Shown: piece by piece, positions 1 through 5,248 of the stretch
Numbering within the stretch: the stretch's first letter is position 1
Layout of the letters: the number at the start of each line of letters is the position of its first letter
NCBI GenBank assembly: GCA_027450125.1
Contig: DAIDKG010000103.1
Coordinates: 1-5,578 of the forward strand
Direction of reading: 5' to 3'
Source of the DNA: Bordetella sp.
GTDB taxonomy: Bacteria > Pseudomonadota > Gammaproteobacteria > Burkholderiales > Burkholderiaceae_B
DNA length: 5,578 nt
Program-made: the position numbers and the translations under genes
The notes under the pieces: model-generated
Seen by the model: only the letters and a program-made list of their open reading frames with translations
The model's database searches: none
Told to the model about the DNA's origin: nothing

Positions 1-1
1 C

Positions 2-88
2 GACCCGGCGGCTGCGGCATCGTCCAAGCCCGCGATGGGCAAGCGGCCCCAGGCGGCGCTGCTGGGCGGCGGCCGCAAGGCTTCATAG
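2..88 (+). CDS. C-terminal tail of an unidentified protein (5' end outside window)
   Basis: An open frame enters from the left edge and stops at TAG 86-88, giving 28 residues rich in Ala, Gly, Lys and Arg and ending in GGGRKAS. About 24 of 28 codons end in G or C, as in the real genes here, and the other two plus frames look less gene-like, which is why this frame was chosen. A basic, low-complexity tail of this kind is common at the end of nucleic-acid-binding proteins such as DEAD-box helicases, but nothing visible identifies the family. The gene converges on the thioredoxin-like gene with only 12 bp between the two stop codons. Confidence 0.5.
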   Translation, partial: DPAAAASSKPAMGKRPQAALLGGGRKAS

Positions 89-100
89 GGCCTGTCTGCA

Positions 101-490
101 CTAAAAAGAGCCGCGCCTGAGCCTCTGGGCGACATCGGGCAGCCGCGTGTCCACGGCCGGGCTGTCGGCCCGAAGGCTGTCCAGCACGCGTTCCAGATGC
201 CCGATATGCGGCAGCATCGGGCCGTAGAACAGGACCCGCCCTCCCGCCTGGATGAGCAGGGTGGGAAAGTTCTCCACGTCTTCCTCGCCCAGCAGGTCGG
301 GCTCGTCCTCGATGTCGATCCAGGCGTAGACATGCTGCGGCCGGGTCTCGGACAGGGCCTGCATCTTGGGGCGGTATTCGGCGCAGGTGTCGCACCAGGC
401 GGCGCAGAAGCAGGCCACCAGCCAAGCATCGGGGTCGGCAAGCGCCCGGCTCAGGGCGGCGCCATCTGTAGCGGGAACGTAGAGAGGCAT
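101..490 (-). CDS. Thioredoxin-like protein
   Basis: The product is 129 residues, close to the size of a single thioredoxin domain. The active-site stretch CAAWCDTC puts the redox pair at C33 and C36 after W32, and the cis-proline expected opposite the active site is P76 in ENFPTLL. Two further cysteines, C27 and C29, sit just before the active site. There is no signal peptide or membrane segment, so the protein should be cytoplasmic and act as a disulfide reductase or a related redox protein; the partner is unknown. The start is the ATG at 490, the first ATG in the frame; the frame stays open to a TTG at 559 but that would overlap the divergent gene. No clear Shine-Dalgarno sequence precedes 490. 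It resembles the short thioredoxin-family proteins annotated in Bordetella-type genomes rather than classical TrxA, which has WCGPC. Confidence 0.88.
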   Translation of the reverse strand: MPLYVPATDGAALSRALADPDAWLVACFCAAWCDTCAEYRPKMQALSETRPQHVYAWIDIEDEPDLLGEEDVENFPTLLIQAGGRVLFYGPMLPHIGHLERVLDSLRADSPAVDTRLPDVAQRLRRGSF

Positions 491-516
491 GTAGGCAAGG
501 CGAAGGATCTTTGACC

Positions 517-523
517 TATGATA
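517..523. promoter_or_regulatory. Possible divergent -10 elements (TATGATA)
   Basis: The 71-bp spacer between the thioredoxin-like gene and the EI24 gene contains TATGATA. Read on the plus strand it gives TATGAT (517-522) and on the minus strand TATCAT (523-518), each five of six matches to the sigma70 -10 box. Predicted start sites would leave leaders of about 33 nt (plus) and 21 nt (minus). No convincing -35 box accompanies either, so this is only a candidate. Confidence 0.25.
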
Positions 524-561
524 CCCGCCATCGCGCTGCGCCCTTTTCGTCTCTGCCAACC

Positions 562-1347
562 ATGGTTTCCGTTCGCCGCAGTCCCTCGCCGCCCCAGGAC
601 TCCCACGCCGCCGTGGCGCGGGCGTTCAAGCGCGCGCTGGTGTCGCAATGCCATCCGTCCATGCTGTTCGCCGTGCTGCTGCCTTTTCTGATCGCGCTGG
701 TCGGGGCCATCCTGATGATGTGGTTCTTCTGGACGCCGCTGACCGACTGGCTGCGCACGGAGCTGGCCCGTTGGGGCGCGGTGCAGCGCGTCGACGACTG
801 GCTGGCGGCGGTCGGCATGTTCTCGCTCAAGGTCTACATCACGCCTGTCATTGCCGCCGCCATCCTGCTGCCGGCGTCGGGCGTCCTGGGACTGGCCATC
901 GCGGCAGTGTTCGTCATGCCGCTGGTGCTGCGCCACCTGGAGCGCGGCGAATACGCAGGTCTGGCGCGGCAAGGCCGCCATCCGCTGGCCGTCAGCGTCT
1001 GGAACGCCGCCTGGGTAAGCCTGGTTTTCGTCGTCGGCTGGCTGCTGACGCTGCCCCTGTGGCTGGTGCCGCCCATGGCGATCGTGCTGCACGTCGCCTG
1101 GTGGGCCTTCGCTTTTTCCCGCATGCTGCGCGTGGACGCCATCGTCGACCACGCCAGTCCGGCCGAGCGGCGCCTGCTGCTTGCGCGCCACAATCTGCCT
1201 TTCTGGGGCATAGGCCTCATCTGTGCGCTCATCAACCTGCTGCCGCCCGCCTGGGTGGTGCTGCCGGTATACGGCAGCCTGGTGTACGCGCATTACGGGC
1301 TGGACGCGCTTGCGCGCCTGCGCGGCGAGCGTACGATCGATGTTTGA
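562..1347 (+). CDS. EI24 domain-containing inner-membrane protein
   Basis: The product is a 261-residue, strongly hydrophobic protein. Hydrophobic segments lie at about residues 35-57, 92-122, 148-185 and 213-241, some long enough to hold two helices. They are separated by charged loops such as RHLERGEY (124-131) and DHASPAERR (196-204). The segment order and the motif around HNLPFWGIGL (210-219) followed by NLLPPAWVVLP fit the EI24 family, which also includes the sulfate permease CysZ. The substrate is unknown and CysZ function should not be assumed. The first 33 residues are polar and likely cytoplasmic. The start at ATG 562 is the first ATG of the frame; a TTG at 511 would overlap the probable promoter. 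No good ribosome binding site is visible. The cinA-like gene follows after 18 bp, so the two are probably co-transcribed. Confidence 0.85.
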   Translation: MVSVRRSPSPPQDSHAAVARAFKRALVSQCHPSMLFAVLLPFLIALVGAILMMWFFWTPLTDWLRTELARWGAVQRVDDWLAAVGMFSLKVYITPVIAAAILLPASGVLGLAIAAVFVMPLVLRHLERGEYAGLARQGRHPLAVSVWNAAWVSLVFVVGWLLTLPLWLVPPMAIVLHVAWWAFAFSRMLRVDAIVDHASPAERRLLLARHNLPFWGIGLICALINLLPPAWVVLPVYGSLVYAHYGLDALARLRGERTIDV

Positions 1348-1351
1348 TTTC

Positions 1352-1357
1352 AGAGGA
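1352..1357 (+). promoter_or_regulatory. Ribosome binding site of the cinA-like gene
   Basis: AGAGGA lies 8 nt before the ATG at 1366, inside the 18-bp gap after the EI24 stop codon. It fixes the start of the downstream gene. Confidence 0.7.
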
Positions 1358-1365
1358 TATTTCGC

Positions 1366-2166
1366 ATGTCTACATCTTCCCGCCGCATCGGCCTGATTAT
1401 CGTCGGCGATGAAATCCTGTCCGGCCGCCACCAGGACAAGCATTTTGCCAAGGTGGTCGAGTTGCTGGGCGCGCGCGGCCTGCAACTGGCCTGGGCGCAG
1501 ATCCTGGGCGACGACCGCGACATGCTGGTCGCGGCCTACAAGCGCAGCTTCGCTTCGGGCGACATCGTTTTTTCCTGCGGCGGCATCGGCGGCACGCCCG
1601 ACGACCATACGCGCCAGGCCGTGGCCGCGGCGCTGGGGCTGCCGCTGGAACTGCATCCGCAGGCCCGCGAAGCCATTACCTTGCGCACCATGGAGATGGC
1701 GCAGAAGGAAGGCCGCCCCGCGCCCGACATGAGCTCGCCCGAGAACCAGCAGCGCCTGCAGATGGGCGTGTTCCCGCGCGGCTGCGAGGTCGTGCCCAAT
1801 CCGTATAACCGCATTCCCGGGTTCTACATCCAGGAGCATACGTTCGTACCGGGTTTCCCGGTCATGGCCTGGCCGATGATCGAGTGGACGCTGGACACGC
1901 GCTACCGCGCGCTGCATCACGTCGAGCAGCGCGCCGAGCACGCCTTCCTGGTCTACGGCCTGCCCGAGTCGCGCATCACGCCGGCCATGGTGACCGTCGA
2001 GCAGCGCTGGCCCGGCGTGCGCGCCTTCAGTCTGCCCACCGTGGGCGAGGACGGCCGCCGGCCGCACATCGAACTGGGCGTCAAGGGCGAACCGGGCGCC
2101 TCGGCCGAGGCGCTGGCCTTCCTGCAGGCCGAAGTCGCACGCCTGGGCGGACGCATGGCGCCCTAG
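1366..2166 (+). CDS. CinA N-terminal-type (MoaB/MogA-fold) molybdopterin-binding domain protein
   Basis: The product is a 266-residue soluble protein of the COG1058 / competence-damage-inducible CinA N-terminal group. Seen in the sequence are the opening strand with GDEILSG (14-20), the family's signature loop GGIGGTPDDHT (72-82), the PEN-QRLQM region (125-133) followed by VPNPYN (143-148), and PGFPVMAWPM (162-171). These match the MoCF_biosynth (MoaB/MogA) fold, which binds molybdopterin in MogA and carries the ADP-ribose pyrophosphatase activity in CinA. Full CinA is about 400 residues with a C-terminal NMN deamidase domain; here that domain is absent and the gene ends cleanly after a short C-terminal region. 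The exact reaction is therefore unknown. It starts at ATG 1366 behind a good Shine-Dalgarno and probably shares a transcript with the EI24 gene. Confidence 0.9.
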   Translation: MSTSSRRIGLIIVGDEILSGRHQDKHFAKVVELLGARGLQLAWAQILGDDRDMLVAAYKRSFASGDIVFSCGGIGGTPDDHTRQAVAAALGLPLELHPQAREAITLRTMEMAQKEGRPAPDMSSPENQQRLQMGVFPRGCEVVPNPYNRIPGFYIQEHTFVPGFPVMAWPMIEWTLDTRYRALHHVEQRAEHAFLVYGLPESRITPAMVTVEQRWPGVRAFSLPTVGEDGRRPHIELGVKGEPGASAEALAFLQAEVARLGGRMAP

Positions 2167-2190
2167 CCGGGGCGCCGTTTCCGGGGTGGA

Positions 2191-2219
2191 TTGCCAAAAC
2201 CCGCCCTGGATTTCATAAT
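2191..2219 (+). promoter_or_regulatory. Sigma70-type promoter of the iclR-family gene
   Basis: TTGCCA (2191-2196) and CATAAT (2214-2219) each match the sigma70 consensus at five of six positions and are exactly 17 bp apart. They lie in the short gap after the cinA-like stop. Transcription would begin near 2226-2227. The -10 box overlaps the first ATG of the regulator gene at 2218, so use of this promoter would rule out that start codon. Confidence 0.6.
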
Positions 2220-3066
2220 GCGGGATATGGCTGCCTCGCATTCCGATACTTTCACTTCGACGACACTGGCGGATGCCCCGTCCAAGGACGGCACCCGTTC
2301 ATCCGCCGTCGCCATCCAGGTCATAGACCGCGCCATGCGCCTGCTCGATGCGCTGGCCGCCCACCACGATCCGGTCACCCTCAAGGAGCTGTCTGCCACG
2401 ACCGGCCTGCACGCATCCACGGCGCACCGCATTCTCAACGATCTGGTGGTCGGGCGGTATGTGGAGCGGGTCGACAACGGCCTGTACCAGCTGGGCATGC
2501 GTCTGCTGGAGCTGGGGTCGCTGGTCAAGGGGCGCCTGAACGTGCGCGAGGCGGCCCAGTCGGCCATGCGGACCCTGCACCACCAGACCGGGCAGACGGT
2601 CAATCTGTCAGTGCAGCAGGGCGATGAAATCGTCTACATCGATCGTGCCTGGAGCGAGCGCTCCGGGATGCAGGTGGTGCGTGCCATCGGCGGCCGGGCG
2701 CCGCTGCACCTGACTTCCACGGGCAAGCTTTTCCTGTCGGTGGCCGATGCCAAACAGGTGCGCTCGTATGCGCAGCGCACCGGACTGGCCGGCCATACGC
2801 GCAACAGCCTGACCGATATCGAGCAGCTGCAGCGCGAACTGGCCCAGGTGCGCCGCCATGGCTACGCGCGCGACAACGAAGAGCTCGAGCCGGGCGTGCG
2901 CTGCATCGCCGCCGGCATCCAGGACGACACCGGCAAGCTGGTGGCCGGCCTGTCCATCTCGGCACCGGCCGAGCGCATGCGCGATGAATGGATCGACCTG
3001 CTCGTCCATACCGCCGCCGGCATTTCCGAAGCCTTGGGCTACGAACCTTCCGCCGTTCATCCCTAG
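2218..3066 (+). CDS. IclR-family transcriptional regulator
   Basis: The protein is 282 residues from ATG 2218, or 279 from ATG 2227, against a usual family length of about 250-280. After a polar, Ser/Thr-rich N-terminal extension (about 1-30) comes a winged helix-turn-helix: VIDRAMRLLDAL (35-46), then TLKELSATTGLHASTAHRIL (54-73), where the recognition helix is rich in Ser, Thr and His. The wing is around YVERVDNGLYQLG (81-93). The effector-binding IclR domain follows (about 105-275), with PLHLTSTGKLFLS (162-174) and EELEPGVRCIAAGI (221-234) as family landmarks. It acts as a DNA-binding regulator, repressor or activator, with an unknown small-molecule ligand. It has its own likely promoter. 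It converges on the dehydratase gene with 29 bp between stops, so the adjacent catabolic operon is a possible but unproven target. The start is unresolved: 2218 has only GGA seven bases upstream and overlaps the predicted -10 box. Confidence 0.92.
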   Translation: MRDMAASHSDTFTSTTLADAPSKDGTRSSAVAIQVIDRAMRLLDALAAHHDPVTLKELSATTGLHASTAHRILNDLVVGRYVERVDNGLYQLGMRLLELGSLVKGRLNVREAAQSAMRTLHHQTGQTVNLSVQQGDEIVYIDRAWSERSGMQVVRAIGGRAPLHLTSTGKLFLSVADAKQVRSYAQRTGLAGHTRNSLTDIEQLQRELAQVRRHGYARDNEELEPGVRCIAAGIQDDTGKLVAGLSISAPAERMRDEWIDLLVHTAAGISEALGYEPSAVHP

Positions 3067-3095
3067 GGGCGCCAGGTTCCGGCGCGCAGCCTGCA

Positions 3096-4019
3096 TCAGG
3101 CAGCGAACTGCGCGCTCCATTGCGCCAGCTGGCCGGCGGTGACGCCCACGCCGCCGCAGAGAATGACCACGACCGAGCGGGCTTGGCGCAAGAGCGCCGA
3201 TGCGCCGTGCAGCGCTGCGACCGAAGCGCCGCATGCCGGCTCGACCAGGACTCGGTGTTCCAGCAGTATCTGCTCGCAGGCTGCGACCGCGGCGGCGTCC
3301 GAAACGACGACACTCTCGATGGCGTGCTCTTGCGCGAGCGCATGAGCGCGATCGCAGACCTGCCTGGCGCCCAGGGACGTCGCGATGGACGATATCCCCG
3401 GCAGCAACACCGGCGCCCCGGCGCGCAGCGCCTGGGCGTAGGAGTCCGCGCCCGCCGTTTCGGCGGCGATCACGGGAACGCTGCCCCAGCCGTTGCGCTG
3501 CAGGCCCAGGACCACGCCGCACAGCAGCCCGCCGCCGCCGACGGAGCAGACGACCAGATCGGGCCGCTCGCCTTGGCGGGCCAGTTCGTCGATCATGCTT
3601 GCGTGACCTTGCCAGAGCAGTGGATCGTCGAAGGGATGTATGAACGCGTCGTCGGGGGTCATCAGTTCGAGTGCCCGGGCGTTGGCTTCCATCCACGACT
3701 CGCCGTGCACGAGGACCTCGGCGCCCTCTGATCGGATCAAATGCCTGGCGCGCTCCGACGTGGTGGCGGGGACCACCACGGTCACCGGCGTCTCGAGCAT
3801 GCGTCCGGCATAGGCCACCGCATAGCCGGCATTGCCGCCGGATGAAGAGATGAACCGCCGGGCGCCGCGGGCCTTGTACGTTTCGCACGCATGGCCGATG
3901 CCGCGCGTCTTGAAGGAGCCGCTGGGCTGCAGCGCTTCCATCTTCAGGCTCACGTTCTTGCCGGTGCTCAGGGAAAGTGCCCGGGATGCCAGCACGGGGG
4001 TTTCGATATGGATAGTCAT
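3096..4019 (-). CDS. PLP-dependent serine/threonine dehydratase, SDS-like
   Basis: The 307-residue protein belongs to fold type II PLP enzymes. The Schiff-base lysine is K37 in PSGSFKTRG (32-40). The substrate/cofactor loop SSSGGNAG is at 58-65, the phosphate-binding GGGG at 161-164, and the C-terminal cofactor contact C288 in ILCGG. By family knowledge such enzymes convert L-serine to pyruvate, or L-threonine to 2-oxobutyrate, plus ammonia. Several stretches, including PFDDPLLWQGHAS (129-141), SVGGGGLLCGVV and LVEPACGAS (258-266), resemble animal cytosolic serine dehydratase more than bacterial IlvA or TdcB. There is no ACT regulatory domain, consistent with a catabolic enzyme. ATG 4019 was chosen over an in-frame TTG at 4034; the Shine-Dalgarno is weak. 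It follows the deacylase gene after 42 bp with no promoter seen between, so it is probably the second gene of that operon. The natural substrate may be a less common beta-hydroxy amino acid. Confidence 0.9.
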   Translation of the reverse strand: MTIHIETPVLASRALSLSTGKNVSLKMEALQPSGSFKTRGIGHACETYKARGARRFISSSGGNAGYAVAYAGRMLETPVTVVVPATTSERARHLIRSEGAEVLVHGESWMEANARALELMTPDDAFIHPFDDPLLWQGHASMIDELARQGERPDLVVCSVGGGGLLCGVVLGLQRNGWGSVPVIAAETAGADSYAQALRAGAPVLLPGISSIATSLGARQVCDRAHALAQEHAIESVVVSDAAAVAACEQILLEHRVLVEPACGASVAALHGASALLRQARSVVVILCGGVGVTAGQLAQWSAQFAA

Positions 4020-4061
4020 GCTCGTATTGCGCAACTGCGGTTCGGGGTGATGAAAGAGGCG

Positions 4062-5135
4062 TCAGTCGGGGCTTGCAACCACGCAGCAGACGTTTCCCGG
4101 GACGACGATGCCAGGGTGGCGCTTTGCGTAGACGACGCCGCTGGCGCCATAGACGAGCTCGATCGGGGCGCGCCGCGGATCATGGGTCTGGTGGATGCGG
4201 CCCGCAGGCTGGCCCGCCTGGACAGGCTCGCCGTGCCGATGATACGCCTCGAAAACGCCCCGATCCGTTGCAATGACGTATGCCTTCGATCCCGCGACCC
4301 TGAAGAGCGGCGCCGGCGGCGTCGCGGATTGCCGGGCATGGGCCTCATCCAGGACGCCCCAGTGCACCAGCACCCGCAGCGCGCCGGCCCGGCACAGGGC
4401 GAGCGCCGTGTCGGTCACGGTGCCCCGGCCGGCCATCTCGGTGCTCACGCAGGTCAGGCCCGCGGCCACCGCGGCGGCCACGCTGGTGCGGGCGTCTCCG
4501 AGCGTGTTCAGCAGCACGTTGAAAGGAGCGCCGAAAGCCAGGACCGCGTCCAGATTGCGCTGGGTGTGCGCCGCGTCGTTCGCGGGCTGCACCAGGGCGC
4601 TGGGGATGATGTCCAGCGACGATCCTCCGGAATGCAGGCTGAGGAAGGCGTCGCCGCGCGAAAACAGCTCGTCGCTGACGTAGGCCGCGATTTGCTCGGT
4701 GATGGTTCCGGCATGGTCGCCGGGGAAGGTGCGGTTCAGGTTCCTGCCGTCCTGCGGCGAGGTGCGCAGGCCTGCCTGCGAGGCCGGCGCGTTCAGCGAA
4801 GGCATGACGATCAGGCGGCCACGGATGCATTCCAGCGGGAGGTCGCGGATGAGTTCGCCCAGCACGATCTGGCCTTCGTATTCGTCGCCGTGGTTGCCGC
4901 CCTCAAGGATGATGGTGGGCCCGGCGCCGTTTGCCAGGACCGCCATGGGTATGGGTACCGTGCCCCACGCGTCGTCGTGAGGCGAGTGGGGTATGTGCAG
5001 GAAACCCGTCTGGCGCCCTGGCGCGTCCAGGTCGATGTCGGAGAAAGCCGTCGCGCAGTGCGGGTTGCGGGCCGGAATATGAGTTTTCTGCCGGTCGCGC
5101 AAGAAGGGCGGGGTGCGGAAACTTGCCATGGCCAT
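4062..5135 (-). CDS. Succinylglutamate desuccinylase/aspartoacylase-family deacylase, DoeB/EutE-like
   Basis: The 357-residue protein is a zinc-type amidohydrolase of the M14-related AstE/AspA family. The metal ligands are expected to be H82 and E85 in GGNHGDEYEG (79-88) and H168 in LSLHSGG. The substrate-binding NRTFPG is at 134-139 and the likely catalytic glutamate is E233 in STEMAG. A C-terminal beta-rich domain (about 275-357) includes GEPVQAGQPAGRIH (302-315), as in the EutE/DoeB subgroup. GFLHIPHSPHDDAWGTVPIP (44-63) also recalls those N-alpha-acetyl-2,4-diaminobutyrate deacetylases. The reaction should be hydrolysis of an N-acyl amino acid to a free amino acid and a carboxylate in the cytoplasm; the acyl group and amino acid are not determined. 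The N-terminus is about 20 residues longer than I would expect for EutE. ATG 5135 is chosen over ATG 5129 because GGAAAGG sits 7 nt upstream of it. It is the first gene of an operon with the dehydratase and is divergent from a LysR gene. Confidence 0.88.
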   Translation of the reverse strand: MAMASFRTPPFLRDRQKTHIPARNPHCATAFSDIDLDAPGRQTGFLHIPHSPHDDAWGTVPIPMAVLANGAGPTIILEGGNHGDEYEGQIVLGELIRDLPLECIRGRLIVMPSLNAPASQAGLRTSPQDGRNLNRTFPGDHAGTITEQIAAYVSDELFSRGDAFLSLHSGGSSLDIIPSALVQPANDAAHTQRNLDAVLAFGAPFNVLLNTLGDARTSVAAAVAAGLTCVSTEMAGRGTVTDTALALCRAGALRVLVHWGVLDEAHARQSATPPAPLFRVAGSKAYVIATDRGVFEAYHRHGEPVQAGQPAGRIHQTHDPRRAPIELVYGASGVVYAKRHPGIVVPGNVCCVVASPD

Positions 5136-5142
5136 GTATAAA

Positions 5143-5149
5143 CCTTTCC
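5143..5149 (-). promoter_or_regulatory. Ribosome binding site of the deacylase gene
   Basis: On the minus strand GGAAAGG ends 7 nt before the ATG at 5135. This spacing decides the start over the second ATG at 5129, which would be 13 nt away. Confidence 0.7.
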
Positions 5150-5178
5150 GGTATACCTGCTGCGCAGAGTGAGTCCGG

Positions 5179-5207
5179 ATGATAAAAATGAACGGCTCCG
5201 GTGAAAA
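5179..5207 (-). promoter_or_regulatory. Candidate promoter of the deacylase-dehydratase operon
   Basis: On the minus strand TTTTCA (5207-5202) and TATCAT (5184-5179) are separated by 17 bp and match the sigma70 boxes at four and five of six positions. The start site would be near 5172, giving a leader of about 37 nt that contains the GGTATACC palindrome and the Shine-Dalgarno. A weak -35 box fits a promoter that needs an activator such as the divergent LysR protein. Confidence 0.45.
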
Positions 5208-5236
5208 ATACTTTTTGAGTGTATATACCTATACCT

Positions 5237-5242
5237 GGAGGG
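5237..5242 (+). promoter_or_regulatory. Ribosome binding site of the LysR gene
   Basis: GGAGGG lies 6 nt before the TTG at 5249. This strong, well-spaced site is what supports a non-ATG start. It sits between the third and fourth ATACCT copies. Confidence 0.75.
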
Positions 5243-5248
5243 CATACC

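Noticed and set aside
78..107. Possible bidirectional terminator between the first gene tail and the thioredoxin-like gene (AGGC/GCCT plus an A tract)
   Set aside because: The stem is about 4 bp and the A tract at 103-107 lies inside the thioredoxin-like stop region, in the wrong place to terminate that gene.
562..1347. Assignment of the EI24 protein as the sulfate transporter CysZ
   Set aside because: Only family-level similarity is visible, and no sulfur-assimilation gene lies nearby.
451..2241. 596-codon open frame on the minus strand
   Set aside because: It lies antisense to the EI24 and cinA-like genes, both of which have recognisable families. Its translation is a repetitive mix of Arg, Gln, His, Ala and Gly typical of antisense GC-rich DNA.
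3069..3085. GCGCC-7 nt-GGCGC hairpin between the convergent IclR and dehydratase genes as a terminator
   Set aside because: The stem is only 5 bp and there is no T tract on either strand, so an intrinsic terminator is not supported.
2608..3888. 426-codon minus-strand open frame overlapping the IclR and dehydratase genes
   Set aside because: It is an out-of-frame shadow with Arg-rich, domain-free translation, while the overlapped frames have clear conserved motifs.
3096..5135. Assignment of the operon as hydroxyectoine-degradation eutB/eutE
   Set aside because: The deacylase resembles EutE, but the dehydratase has SDS-type motifs, and no eutC or eutD homologue is visible in the window.
3891..5141. 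416-codon plus-strand open frame opposite the deacylase
   Set aside because: It is the antisense of a gene with intact metal-ligand motifs, and its own translation shows no recognisable domain.
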